NCBI GenBank assembly: GCA_026122225.1
Contig: JANEZZ010000399.1
Span: 2,490,001-2,554,000, forward strand
DNA length: 64,000 bases
Source: Heloderma charlesbogerti
Lineage: Eukaryota; Chordata; Lepidosauria; Squamata; Helodermatidae
Direction: 5' to 3'
Part shown: positions 24,613 through 35,739 of the stretch, piece after piece
How the letters are laid out: every line of letters starts with the position of its first letter
Position numbering within the stretch: the stretch's first letter is position 1
Notes under the pieces: generated by a model
Database searches by the model: none
What the model was told of the DNA's origin: nothing
Seen by the model: the letters and a program-made list of their open reading frames with translations, nothing else
Program-made: the position numbers and the translations under genes

Positions 24613-25396
24613 TTCTAGGCCCCAACAGAAGACAACATTGTACTGTGAGTTAAATGTATGATTACTATAGGTATGTTATAAAATTAGGCCTTAAGGTGAT
24701 GCCATGAAATATGTTACCATACACTCCACATTTTGTGTGTGGGGGCTAAAGAAGCCATGAAAGTTTGTCTTTCTTGACCTAGTAATGTATTTAATAAGGA
24801 TAGAATTTCTGCTGTGGACTACATTCTTGCTACTGTACTTCTGAATGTTCCCAGAATTTTCTCAGAAATGGCTTTTCTGTATCAGAGAGAGAGGCTCATC
24901 TCCTTTACACTTCTTTGTACTTTTAATTTTTGCACTGTTTTTCTCCTGGGTGTACCCTCCCTTCTTTTCTGGGATATATATCTGCCCTTGTAATATGTGC
25001 TGCCTTATCCCAACCATCTGACTGTTATTTGTAAGCATGCAGATTGGATTAGCCAACCTGCTCTTCCCTTTCAAAACAAACCTTTAAAAAGAATTGTTAT
25101 AAAAGAAATGGCAGCTTAAGTGAAAAGGAGCTAGTGGGATGCTTAACAGTGCTCTGTAAATCTTTTTCTATTACAGCATTTCAGAAATGATGAGCTTCTA
25201 TTTCTATAAATGTTATGTGCCTTTTTGTTTTATTACTTCCTTTATGTAGTGGTTTCACATAAGTAATCAGACCAGAAAGGAAGATAACCATCCTTGTTTT
25301 GCAGGATTGGTTCAATTTACATAGTTTGGTTTGGTGAATAAAAAATGCATATTCTATCATTAGTCTTAAGGTTTGGTTTATTTTTATTTGTTTTAG

Positions 25397-25570
25397 GAAC
25401 TTGCTGTGATGAAACAGATGCTGATGAGTCTTCATGGAAAACCCCAAGGAGACAGTTTGCCCCAGAAAAAGAATAGAAGTCTGCCTGCAAAATCCATTTC
25501 TAGTCCATCAGTCCATTTACCTTTAGAGCACGAGGAAGGAAGTGTGTTTGCACCCAAACCAACATTATTT
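25397..25570 (+). CDS. Internal exon of the host coiled-coil protein gene
   Basis: This is a 174-nt, 58-codon exon with a textbook acceptor (pyrimidine-rich TTTTTATTTGTTTTAG) and the donor TTT|GTAAGTG. It is in phase 0 at both ends. It begins ELAVMKQMLMSLHGKPQ, continuing the charged heptad-like pattern of the exon at 1263, and then becomes polar: KKNRSLPAK, a Ser/Pro stretch SISSPSVHLPLE, an acidic HEEG, and FAPKPTLF at the end. The likely role is the C-terminal part of a coiled-coil scaffold-type protein. The family is not recognised. Confidence 0.8.
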
Positions 25571-25689
25571 GTAAGTGCAGTAACTTTTAAAGATCTGTGA
25601 ATTTTGTTTAGATCATAACAAACCGGTGAGGTTGGATACAGTGTTGGCCTTGGAATTTCGTAAGATAAAAATACATTGTTTTTTATTAA

Positions 25690-25905
25690 TTAGTTACATG
25701 TTTAAAGCATCCTTCCACCAGGGAGCTCAAGACAGCATATATGGTCCTCCCACCCATTTTATCCCCACAGCAACCCTGTGAGGTAGGCTAGGCTGAGAGA
25801 GAGTGACTGACCCAAGGTCATCCAGGGAACATCATGACTGACTGGGGGTTGGAACCCGGGTCTCCCCAATACTGTAACCACTACACCACACTGGCTTTCA
25901 ATTAA
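25690..25905 (-). mobile_element. tRNA-derived SINE, minus strand, well preserved head
   Basis: On the minus strand it starts at about 25905 with 'agccagtgtggtgtagtgg' (box A region) and continues to a box B GGGTTCCAACCCC about 40 nt later. The body is 'atgaccttgggtcagtcac' and 'ctacctcacagggttgctg', and it ends near 25735 with an A/T-rich tail region. The two boxes form a potential RNA polymerase III promoter. It cannot be a functional tRNA because the anticodon arm is not preserved. Confidence 0.75.
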
Positions 25906-25914
25906 GAGTCCCTA

Positions 25915-26020
25915 AGCAGTCTGCTCAAGTGGCCAGTATGAATTACAGGTTTCCTTTGAGTGGAGATTTGGTGTCCCCAATCTAAGTCCAACAGTCTAAC
26001 CACTACATTGCATTGGCTGT
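25915..26020 (-). mobile_element. Second SINE fragment, same strand and adjacent
   Basis: On the minus strand it starts with 'gccaatgcaatgtagtgg' then 'ttagactgttggacttagat', recognisable as the head of the same SINE family, and breaks off before the body. It lies directly upstream, in SINE sense, of the copy at 25690-25905, either as two insertions or as one partial duplication. Confidence 0.5.
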
Positions 26021-26544
26021 TAATAAGCAAAACTCCACAAAATGTTCTGGAAGGTGCAACCTTTTAAGCAGAGTAATCCAATTATTAGTTCTTACTCTTT
26101 CCTAGCTCGAAATATTAGCTCCTTCCAAGAAGTAATTGGCTGCTGAAGACAGAATCCATGACTAGCCAGTAACTAATGGTTCCATATAAATGCCTATTAA
26201 TAAATTTGTATTGTTATGGAAAGAAAAAGGTATGTCACTTGAACTCATATTTTATATTGGGGCTGCTTCACACAAAGGGAATTTCCTACAGTTTTCCATG
26301 AGAAAATTGCATACACCGTGTCTATTTCACTGTGTGAACAGATGGCAGATAGCCTGGAATCCCAGCAGGTTTCCATCGAATATACACATGGTATAAGATG
26401 CACTCGTCACACGTTAACATGTGTTGAAACTATTTGGACCTGAAATCCTGACTGGAAATTCTTCCTGTATGAAACAACTCTTTAAGTTAAATAGTTGTGT
26501 TTAGGAGTGGCCAAAAAAAATAATCATGGGAAATGGATTTGCAA

Positions 26545-27890
26545 CAACTATTATTTTATTTTATTTATTTATTAAATTTATTAATCGCCCATCTGACTGG
26601 TCACCCAGCCACTCTGGGCGATGTACAACAATTTAAAACAATAAAATTTTACCATAATTTTTTTTTTTTAAATATCCTAACCCACCCCAAATGCCTGCCT
26701 GAACAACCACGTTTTTAATGCACGACGGAAGCTCATTAAAGAGTGGGCATGATGGAGTTCCCTAGGGAGGGAGTTCCACAGAGTGGGGGCCACCACAGAG
26801 AATGCCCTCTCCCTCGTCCCCACCAGTCTAGCTGTCCTGGCTGATGGGACAGACAGAAGGCCATCCGAGGCTGATCTTGTTAAGCGGCCTGTCTGGTGTT
26901 GCTGGAGGCGCTCCTTAAGATAGGCTGGGCCGGAACCATATAGGGTTTTAAAGGTCAAAACCAACACTTTGAATTTGGCCCGGAAAACAACTGGTAACCA
27001 GTGCAACTCCTTCAGCACTGGAGTGATGTGATCTCGCCGGCGGCTGCCTTTAATCAGGCGAGCCGCCGCGTTCTGTACCAGCTGCAGCTTCTGAACCGTC
27101 TTCAAGGGTAACCCCACGTAGAGCGCATTACAGTAGTCTAAACTAGAGGAGACCAGGGCATGTACTACCGATGGGAGCAGATGGTCGGGAAGGAAGGGGC
27201 GCAGCCGCCGTATCAGATGGAGTTGATACAGCGCTGTCCGGCTCACAGCTGACACCTGAGCCTCCATGGACAGCTGGGAGTCCAAAATGACCCCCAGGCT
27301 GCGGACCTGGTCTTTCAAGGGTAGCCGTACCCCATTCAACACCAGGTCAACATCCCCCAGCCTCCTCTTGTCTCCCACCAAAAGTACCTCGGTCTTGTCA
27401 GGGTTGAGCTTCAGCTTATTCCTCCCCATCCAGCCACTCACCGTCTCCAGACATTTGGACAGGGATTCTACGGCCAACCTGGTGAAGATTTGAATGAGAG
27501 GTAGAGCTGCGTGTCATCCGCATATTGATGACACTGCACCCCAAACCTCCTGATGATAGCCCCCAGTGGCTTCACATAGATGTTAAATAGCATCGGGGAG
27601 AGGATGGAACCCTGTGGCACCCCACAAGTAAGTGGCCACGGGTCCGAAACCTCCTCTCCCAGTGCTACCCTCTGGTACCTGCCGGAGAGGAAGGACCGGA
27701 ACCACCGCAATACGGTGTCTCCAATGCCCAACCCCTCCAGGCGGTCCAGGAGGATACCGTGGTCAACGGTATCAAAAGCCGCTGAGAGGTCGAGGAGAAC
27801 AAGGAAGAAGCATTCACCCCTATCCAGAGCCCTCCTCATATCATCCACCAAGGCGACCAAGGCCGTTTCTGTCCCATGAACTAATAAAAG
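26545..27890 (-). mobile_element. L2-type LINE, relatively intact RT domain
   Basis: This L2 non-LTR retrotransposon is 5'-truncated. On the minus strand, from about 27890, the RT palm reads LSAAFDTVDHGILLDRL and GVPQGSILSPMLFN, with the catalytic YADD at 27513-27524. After one frameshift at about 27470 comes a 266-codon frame (27477-26677): LNPDKTEVLLVG, SLDYCNALYVGLP, QNAAARLIKGS, LKELHWLPV and WLFRQAFGVG then stop. The 3' UTR is short and ends in a T/A-rich tail (26545-26580 on the + strand). It is the best-preserved L2 here. Activity is not expected because the 5' part is missing. Confidence 0.9.
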
Positions 27891-28494
27891 TGGGAGGAAA
27901 ATACCTGCCAAAATTGATAGCAAAGGTGATCAGGAAATAATAAATATGTTCAATATAATAGTGCCTTGGATACAGAGTGGATGTCACAGTTAATACATTT
28001 CATTATGCTTCTTTGACTAATGAGTAAATGATGCTACAAGCTTCTCAGTGGTGAAACAGGCTGCCTTGTAAGGTGGTGGCCTCTACTGCATTTCACTTCT
28101 TAGGTAGAATGTGACATGTGACAACCAATTTACATTCTGTTGGAGGTTTTGGAGGGAGCAATCCTGTGGCCCCTAGACAGAGTCTGGGGTGCCGTTGGAT
28201 AATTCAGATTCCTGGGGTGATGTAGTTTTGCTGCTGTCTTGGGAACATCTTGGGGGAACAGAAGGGCTTTGTATCCTGTGGATCTAAGCCTTCCTCTTAT
28301 CTGCCCCCAGCAGGCCTCCTTTTTGCCCTCTCCAAGGTTGGAGCACTGATGTTGGGGAGGCAAAGGCTGCAGATGTTACCGTGCCACAACAGGGAGGCTT
28401 GCAAAGGCAGATCTCCCTCTCTGGTCTTTCCAATGGCTCCTAGGACACCTTCCCAGGGGACCCAAAGATTGCAGCCTAAAAGCATGTTTGTTTG

Positions 28495-29615
28495 TTTATT
28501 TCTATCCTGCTCTGTATCATTAAGATCTCAGGGCAGCATACAGATAAAATCAATGTAAACAGTATAAAACAATAAATAATTTAAACACCTAAAAACATAT
28601 TACACTATTAAACAAGCTAAAACCAGTTAAAATCTAAAACAGTTAAAACAATGTGCTAGGGAATGCATTTAGCCCTCAAAGGCTTTGGTAAAAAGCCACG
28701 TTTTTACTTGGCGCCGAAACGAGACCAATGTCTGCACCAATCGGGCCTCCAAGGGGATGGCATTCCACATCCGGGGTGCCACAGCAGAGAAGGCCCTCCC
28801 CACGTCCCACCATAGTGTGTGTCTCACACTGGTGGGACACAGAGGAAGGCTCCTGCAAGAGATCTCAGTCCTCGGGCAGGCATATATAGGGAGAGCCGCT
28901 CCCTCAAATATCGAGGATCCAAGCCGCTTAGGCTTTTAAATGTCATCACCAAAACCTTGAATTCTGACCAGAAGCGTATTGGCAGCCAGTATAATTCCTT
29001 TAAAACCGGTTTTATATGGTTTTTATAAGGTGTTCCGGTCAGCAGTCTAGCTGCTGCATTTTGCACTAGCTGCAACTTCCGAGTCGTCTTCAAGGGCAGC
29101 CCCACGTAAAGTGCATTGCAGTAGTCTAATTGGGAAGTTACCAGTGCATGTACTGCTGTGGCTAGGTTATCCCTGTCCAGGAAAGGCCGTAGCCGGTGGA
29201 TCAGCTGAAGCCGGCCCCAAGTACTCCAGGCCGCGGAGTCCTCCTGGGGCTCCAGTGACAGGGAAGGATCTAGGAGTGCTCCCAAGCTACGCACCTGCTC
29301 CTTCGGGGGAGTGCAACCCCATCTAGCACAGGTTGCTTACCCAATTCCCGGACTCGGGAATCACCAATCCACAGAGCTTCCGTCTTGTCAGGATTTAGTT
29401 TAAATTTATTGGCCCTCATCCAGCCCATTATAGCCTCCAGGCACTGGTCCAGCACCTTCACCACCTCAGCCAACTCCGACGATAAGGAGAAATAGAGCTG
29501 GGTATCATCAGCATGCTGGTGACACCCCACCCCAAAACTCCTAATGACCTCTCCCAACGGCTTCATATAGATGCTGAACAGCATGGGGGGTAGGATAGAA
29601 CCCTGTGGCACCCCA
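28495..29615 (-). mobile_element. L2-type LINE, older copy
   Basis: On the minus strand it starts with PQGSILPPMLFSIYMKPLG (about 29610), then HQHADDTQLYF (the catalytic YADD is HADD here), KLNPDKTEALWIGDS, and after a frameshift near 29295 LDYCNALYVGLPLKTTRK and LQLVQNAAARLLTG. It ends with a WLFTKAF-like region near 28690 and a 3' UTR (28495-28680). It has the same orientation as the neighbouring L2 at 26.5-27.9 kb but is clearly diverged from it, so it is not a recent tandem duplicate. Confidence 0.85.
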
Positions 29616-30663
29616 CAGCTTAACAGCCATGTTCAGATTTCTACCAGTGAGAATAGTGGGAAGGAAGCCTCTCAAACGAAACAGGGCACTTCTTCTTGTG
29701 GAGGTTTTGAACCATCACTGTTATTGATAACCTTCCTGCTTCTGAGCATATTTGTTCATGTAGACTCACAGTGACGGGAACAGAGATCACATGCCCTGTC
29801 CCCACCTCCTAAATGTGTGGCTTGCAAGTGATTAGCAATTTAATTCTGGCAACCAACTACCAAGAAATTCAGAGTGAAGAAGCCCCCAAAGACTGTAAAG
29901 ATAGGCTTGAAAATGTATGGGCAGTGCCTGCTGAAATCTCAGAGATGAGGCTGAGCGTGTGACAGAGTTAAACTCTTCATTGCTTTGCATAGTTCTTTGG
30001 CTCTTCCCATGACTCGTACAAGCAAACTAGATTATAGAAAATGAGCAAACACATGCAAATGTGTTCTAACAAAGTTATCTAGCAGGTTAGGCAGCTGGGT
30101 CCGAAAAGCTGTCTGTCAAGAGGGAGGCCCCTCCTCTGTGACAGGATCAGGGAGGGGAGAGCACAGGCTCACCATCAGCTGGAACTTGCCAGTTAGGAGT
30201 AGGCAGTGAGCCTGCGAGAAAGAGAGAAGGTGGTGGATTCAAGGTAGTTAGTGTACCTACGGATTGCAGCAAGTTTCTTTCTCATTTTGCCTGTGAATAA
30301 GTAAGCCCCCTTTTAGATATTCAGTGGATCTTGTGGCATGGCTTTAAAGATTCCTTGCTTCCTCAGAGACCTACCCCATGGCGCCTTATTCTCAACTCTG
30401 CTTATTGTGTTGAGATTTATAAAGATCAAGAGTGCTCCTGGCCCAGCCAGGGAAATATGGTAAACTGGGAATGGTGGGTAGTGATCCATCCTGAGCAGAC
30501 TTTGGGAATAATTAATAATTAGTATTAGAGAGTCTCCGAAGTCACAGGGAGGTGGTATGTGACAGGAAAAGGTGGTTGCAGAAGAAGTATTAGGGATGTT
30601 GTACACCTCTGCTGTTGCCTATCAGTTTGTTTATCTCCGCTATACATACTTTTTTTTAAACAG

Positions 30664-30720
30664 ATAAATGAAGCTCCACTACAGTGGTCGAAGAAGGCAA
30701 AGCAGAAAAAAGCATCCTAG
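30664..30720 (+). CDS. Terminal coding exon of the host coiled-coil protein gene
   Basis: The acceptor is TTTTTTTTAAACAG at 30650-30663. The coding part is 18 codons and a TAG stop (30718-30720), reading INEAPLQWSKKAKQKKAS. Its phase (0) fits the donor at 25570 exactly. The basic KKxKxKK tail could be a binding or localisation patch; that is inference. A polyadenylation signal follows 200 nt downstream. Short length is the main weakness, offset by phase, splice signal and polyadenylation signal together. Confidence 0.7.
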   Translation: MNEAPLQWSKKAKQKKAS

Positions 30721-30948
30721 ATTATTATTCCAAGAAAGAAATGTTGATCACCATAATCATGTTCTAAAAACATCTTAATTAAGCAGCTCTGTTTTTGTAG
30801 CAGCATTTTAACTCTTGTTTTAATATGGTTATTGCAACACAAGTTTAAAGAGAACTTGTGGGACTTTGTTTGTGACATTTCAGAATTCATACACCAATCC
30901 ATGTGCTTTTAAATGATGCTAATAAAGACATTTGAATTTATTAAGCTC
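30721..30948 (+). other. 3' UTR of the host gene
   Basis: About 225 nt, A/T-rich, without recognisable repeats, which is unusual in this window. It ends shortly after the polyadenylation signal. The exact cleavage site is not visible. Confidence 0.6.
30921..30926 (+). promoter_or_regulatory. Polyadenylation signal AATAAA
   Basis: A canonical hexamer 200 nt after the stop codon, followed by T/G-rich sequence (gattggtattttattt) as expected for the downstream element. Confidence 0.7.
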
Positions 30949-31519
30949 AGATTGGTATTTTATTTAAGAGTTCATTTTATGTAATAACTTTTTAAGTACT
31001 GAGATTCAAGCCCCATTCCTATTACTCTGACTTCATGGAATGAAATAATATATTTGTAGGTAACATTTATTAATATCCTGCTTTGTAAGAAATAAATCTT
31101 GCTGGTAGCAAGACTGCAAGTTCAACTGAAAGGACAGCATTTCCTATAAATTACTAAAATTTGCATCACTGTAAGAGAGCACTTTTTCTGACAGATTCTG
31201 TAGCTTTAATAGCAGAGGGGAAAGTAGAAATTCAATAGATACAGTTTTCCTGTCTCCAGTTTAGTTCAGACATAACTCGAAATCCATGGTAGGGATCACA
31301 TGAGCAAGCCTCAGGTTCGCATACTCCCTTCTCTCACATGCTCCAGTTTACTTACTTATTTACTGGTTTGCTCTTGCCTCCAATCCAGAATTGGAAACCA
31401 CAGATAGAACTATGGTTTGACATGAACCAGCAAGCTAGTAAGTGATTTGGAGCAAGCAAAGGGAGCAAGAAGAAGTGTGGGCTCATGTATCCCTAAACTA
31501 TGATTTTGAATCAAATACA

Positions 31520-32139
31520 AAAATAATACCACAAAACATGGAATTTAAAACAGACTAAAAATGAGCAATAGACGATAACATCTATACAGAAAGCAAACAG
31601 CAACATAAAACATTCCACAGACCTTAAAACTCTAAAGGTATCTAAAAAGCAATGATAGATTTTGAGATTGAAAAAACTGGGGAAATTAAAGGGAATTCAC
31701 CTAGCCAAAAAGACCACAGGGTTGGTGAGCCTCTCGGGGGAGGGCATTCCACAACCAGGGTGCCACCTCTGGAAAGACTCTCTGTCTAGTAGCCACCCAC
31801 TGCACCACATTTGCTAGGGGCGCTCAGAGAAGGACCTCAAAAGGAATGAGCTTCCTAGTGAGGTTCGCCTGGCACCTACATTGTATTCCTTCTGGTACCA
31901 GGTGAAGACCTTTTTATTTTCCCAGGCATTTTAGCTTTCTAGACTTTTAGCTTTGCTGTTTTAAATCTATATTTTAAATCGCTGCATTGCTGCTAGGCTT
32001 TACTCTGGTTTTTATTCTGGTTGTATAGTTATATTGTGGTTTTAATGTTTTTATATTTTATATTGCTTTACTGTGTGCTTTTTGGTTTTAATTGTTGTGA
32101 GACGCCCAGAGCACTTCGGCTATTGGGCGGTATAGAAAA

Positions 32140-32178
<39 letters not shown>

Positions 32179-32475
32179 ATAGGGAAAGGAAAGGAAAGGA
32201 AGAAAGAAAGAAATTAAGGTCTCAGTAGGAATATGTGAGAGGAGGCAACCACAAGCCATTTAAGCCTTTAAAGATTCATGCCAGCACTTTGAATTGGGCC
32301 TGGAAACAGACTGGAAGCCACTGCAGCCACAAAGCACTGGCATAATATGATCATACTTTCTGATCCCAGTTAATCTTGCTGCCCTGTTTTGGACCATCTG
32401 AAGTTTCTGGATCACTGTCAAAGGCAGCCCACATAGGAAACATTACAGGAAACCAAACAAGAATCAGACCTCTAT
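31520..32475 (-). mobile_element. L2-type LINE interrupted by an opposite-strand L2
   Basis: Two pieces of one minus-strand L2 3' region flank a + strand insertion. The distal piece (31520-31838) has the 3' UTR and the 'gagggcattccacaacc' block (complement of the LWNSLP coding block). The proximal piece (about 32210-32475) has 'cagcactttgaattgggc' and 'ctgccctgttttggacca', which code upstream of it in L2. The order of the two pieces matches the intact copies, so they were once contiguous. Confidence 0.65.
31839..32181 (+). mobile_element. L2-type LINE 3' end, nested, with (AAAT)n tail
   Basis: It starts in the last coding block (ctagtgaggttcgcctggc..., 'gtgaagacctttttatttt'). The 3' UTR module 'cccagagcacttcggctatt' and 'gggcggtatagaaaataaa' follows, ending in a run of about ten AAAT units (32139-32180). 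The tail marks the 3' end and fixes the orientation as +, opposite to the L2 that it interrupts. Confidence 0.8.
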
Positions 32476-33759
32476 ATCTCTGCTTGGAAAACCTGTAACT
32501 GTCACAGTTTTGCTGGTTACATGCACAGAGCCTCTGACAGGAAAAAGAAACTGGGGCAAAACCTCTAAATCAGGTATTGACTCCTTGATCTTCAGGATCT
32601 CTGATGCTGCATATGAGAACATGGTTGGTATGTTTCTGTGGGCATGGCTGCCAATTAAACATTCATTGGGGTTATTTTTTTAAGAAGGTATGTTTTAGAG
32701 GTAAACTGGAAATTATCATGATGCTACAGTTCTCTTACATGTCTTTTGCATTCAATTAACATAACTGTCATTGCTGTGGCAGATTCCAGTCACTTGACAA
32801 AACTGACTTGCCTGCTGTCAATGAATTCTTCTACCTAATTAGCATATAACAGAAATCTTGATAGGGCCAGGCTCCCATGTTTACATACCTTTTAAAATAC
32901 TGTTAGGCACTCCCAATTTCCCTAAGCAGTGAGGATTTCAGAGTCAGCATTCATTTGCTGTGGATAACAGAGCACTGGAAATATATGATCTTCCTAATCA
33001 TCTTTTTTATTTTCAAAAATATAAGCAAAGTATTGTGGGAGCAAGCAGAATCCTATGGAAGAGAGCAATCCCGTTGTTCCCAGTCAGATTCACCTGGAGC
33101 AAATGTACCCCAAAGATAGGATGCTTCAGTTTTTCACTAATAATTCCTAGCTTTCTGTCTGTCTGACCCACTGTGTCTCCCCATTCCTGCAATGGGGTGA
33201 TAGATTATCAAGGTTTGAGTTCCGCAGTTGTCACACACAAGAAATGTTGATCTACCTAACCACTGCTTTAACCGTACTCTCATGTCTGCAAGAGCTTCTT
33301 CACGCACTTCAGTGAAAGGGCTGGGCTGACCTTATATGCACAAAGGGATGCACCTGTTGATCAGATTCCTCCATTACAATTAATGGGGACACCCATACAT
33401 TATTTTATTTACTCAATTCTTGCAAGTGATTCATGTGTGCATCTGGGCAGACATGGGTGTATGGGTTGGTTCAACTGAAAACTCGCCTGAGAAATATAGG
33501 TGCATCTAGATTTCAATGGAATTAGTAAGCAAGCTTCTCTTTTTCTGGACTTTATTAATTATTCTTATGTTGTTTGCATTGCCTCTACAGTCATTAGGGA
33601 TCTAAACTATACACTGGGTTCATTAAGGATCAAAATTGTCTGTGTGGTCATTTAGGGATCTAAACAGTTTTTTAAAAATAGCTACTTCTAATTTTGTACA
33701 TAGTTCCAACAATTTACTAAGTGCTGTATCAATCCCAGTCTCTGCCCAGATGGTTAACA
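32476..33759. other. Intergenic stretch, nothing recognised
   Basis: AT-rich sequence without a convincing reading frame or repeat family. The 68-codon frame at 32960-33166 has no recognisable features. Confidence 0.4.
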
Positions 33760-33860
33760 ATCTACAGCATTTATTTATTCAAAGCATTTTTATGCCACTT
33801 ACTATTTTTTAAAAATCTCAAAGTGGTTTACAACCACTTCTCATTATAAATGCACAAGAT
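33760..33860 (-). mobile_element. LINE 3'-end fragment
   Basis: 'tttttatgccacttactatt' and 'ctcaaagtggtttacaacca' in reverse sense match the '...gtaaaccactttgag...ggcataaaaatg' module that ends L2-like elements, with the A-rich tail at the low-coordinate side (aaatttattta-type). Confidence 0.45.
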
Positions 33861-34509
33861 GGGGAAGGGGAAAAGATGGGGATGGGGAAACCATCTCATC
33901 CCTTATAGCTCAATTGCAGGTAAGTCTCATACCTTTTGATCCTCTTCAGGGCCAGCCCAAAACATTTTAGTGCTTTAGGCAGAACATCCAACTAGTACTC
34001 TTCCCACATGCTAACAAGAAGCACAATCTACTAGAAGGATCTCTGTGCACAGCCCATTGAAATGAATGGGACATTGTCCTAGAATACTACAGTCTTTTTC
34101 ACAGTTCCCGCCCATTTTACAGCAGCTTGCACAGGAGAACTTTGCAATGGACTGGCAATGGGCCAAATCTTTCCTCTCCCACTCTGCTGCCCTTAATGGC
34201 TCCCAAAACCCACTGCCTAAAGCAGCTGTTTCACCTTGCCAAATAGTAGGGCCAATTTTGATCTTTTTTTAATTTCCCTTCCCACCCCTATCCTGGTCGT
34301 TTTGTGTAGTGACTGCTTTTTTGGATGAGAGAATTCTTTCTGTACTTGAGAACAGAGTCCTAATTAAGATAAGCATGTTTTACATAGTAAAAGAGGAGGA
34401 CTTTGATCAGGGCACATGCAAACACACATGGTAAATATAGGTGTTTTCCAGACCAGGTTGCAAATGGCCTAGAACTTGAAGCTGGTCAGTATTGCATTTC
34501 TGTCTAGTG

Positions 34510-34833
34510 CTTTATATCGGAGGTGAGCAGGCGGTAGATCGGGATCTACTGGTAGATCTCTGAGTGATCTGTGGTAGTAGATCAGCAAGGGTTCGACTTG
34601 CAAAGGCTGAATAACAGCAACTACAATAAAGCATCTTCCACACCTTAAAACGTTTGTGTGAGTGAACTGTGAACTCAGTTCTGTTACTGAAAACAGAAAG
34701 GCACCCTCTTCCTTCATTCTTTGATCTCCCCTCAATTTTGCATCTGACCGTGGTTGGTGGATCGTGGAGCTCAAGTTAAAAACAAAGTAGATCCTGGAAG
34801 CATGAACACCGCCAATCCCTGTTTTATATGAAA
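34510..34833. mobile_element. Possible hAT-derived element
   Basis: The left part carries 'ggtgagcaggcggtagatc' and 'gggatctactggtagatct'. The right part carries 'agtagatcctggaagcatg', ending 'caccgccaatccctg'. These are loosely inverted (a CAGGGATTGGCGGTG start against gaggtgagcaggcggta). A 127-codon minus frame (34852-34469) covers it but I recognise no domain. Confidence 0.4.
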
Positions 34834-35065
34834 GCCTCAAAAGCAGGCCCATCCCTTCTCTGATTCACGCAGACTGAGTTATGTCATTTGCCTCCTCTTT
34901 CTTCTCCCTCACAACTATGTTTATTGTGTTTTGGTGAAAAAAAGAAGTAACATAACAACAGAGTCTACACACAATCATGGGCCTGTTTCAACATCAAATA
35001 TCATGAAGGCACAGGCAGGTGTATAAGGTGCATGGGTAAGTATGTTGAAACCATATTTCAATTCA

Positions 35066-35690
35066 CTATTGTATTAATTTTTTTGGTTCTTTTTTCAGGT
35101 GATGGAGTCCTTCCAAAATGAAGAATAAGTCTGAGGCAGGCAAAATCTTGTGGGAAAGGATCCCATTAGAGGTGTATAGATATGTGATATATGGATACCA
35201 TATTTTAAAGAATAAGTCAAGTTTGATGGCACCTCTCATTGGTTTACTATGAGGTGTCCACTTATCCACTAGCACGATTTGCCAGACCCTGGAGATCTAG
35301 TTCCCAGTTTTTAGCTATCCGTTCTAGCTGCAGCAAGCAATCGCAGAATAAGTTCCATGTGGAAATTTCCCCCCTGATTATGGAGAGAAGTGCCTTTTGG
35401 GGGTCTGGTTGGATGAACTGTTCCACCATCTCTGAAGTTATCACTGAAATAGATTTCCCAAGTGCTATAAGTTAGGGGTAAGGCCATCACATATGAAGAG
35501 GAGTTCCCTGCTCTTTGCATCTTCTTCAGCAAGTAGTGGTAAGGAAGGAGGGTTTATTAACATGTTGGAAGTTTTAACTGGAGTAAAATGCTGCCTATGT
35601 ATCAACTTCAAGGAGTTGATACATAGGCAGCGTGTATCAAACCTATCATTTTGGTATGACCTCCCTATCCCCATCGATTAAAGTGACACA
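35066..35690 (-). mobile_element. Possible L1-like LINE C-terminal remnant
   Basis: Minus-strand frames show ERIAKNWELD, VDKWTPHS and FFKIWYPYITYL in the order seen at the C-terminus of L1 ORF2 (an 'iakkW' block, then a 'W..pl' block, then 'f..W.p...yl'). The fit is by eye, the frames are broken, and no RT core is present. A perfect 18-bp-stem inverted repeat lies at 35590-35631. Confidence 0.3.
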
Positions 35691-35739
35691 CTGTTAGGGA
35701 ATCATGGTAAGAATCATACTTAACATTTATATCCTGCAT

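Larger units (their letters stand above)
1348..25396 (+). other. Intron of the host gene (about 24.0 kb), repeat-rich
   Basis: The interval runs from donor GTAATC at 1348 to a TTTTATTTGTTTTAG acceptor ending at 25396. It is filled by the repeats listed separately. Stretches of more than 300 bases in which I recognise nothing beyond simple AT-rich sequence are 1348-2900, 3425-4600, 5784-6356, 6936-7385, 8284-8821, 9016-9640, 10961-11986, 12022-12669, 12970-15602, 17567-18109, 18436-20299, 22221-23654 and 24611-25396. A 24-kb intron is ordinary for a reptile gene. Confidence 0.65.
25571..30663 (+). other. Intron of the host gene (about 5.1 kb)
   Basis: It runs from donor GTAAGT at 25571 to acceptor TTTTTTTTAAACAG ending at 30663. 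It holds two SINE copies and two L2 LINEs, all on the minus strand relative to the gene. I recognise nothing firm in 26021-26544, 27891-28494 and 29616-30663. Confidence 0.75.

Noticed and set aside
29955..30560. Possible solo LTR bounded by TGTGACA (about 29958) and TGTGACA (about 30556).
   Set aside because: The start and end give only a TGT/ACA pair, no matching target duplication was found, and no second copy is present in the window.
34469..34852. 127-codon minus frame as a possible hAT transposase remnant.
   Set aside because: No conserved transposase motif could be pointed to; only the terminal similarity is reported.
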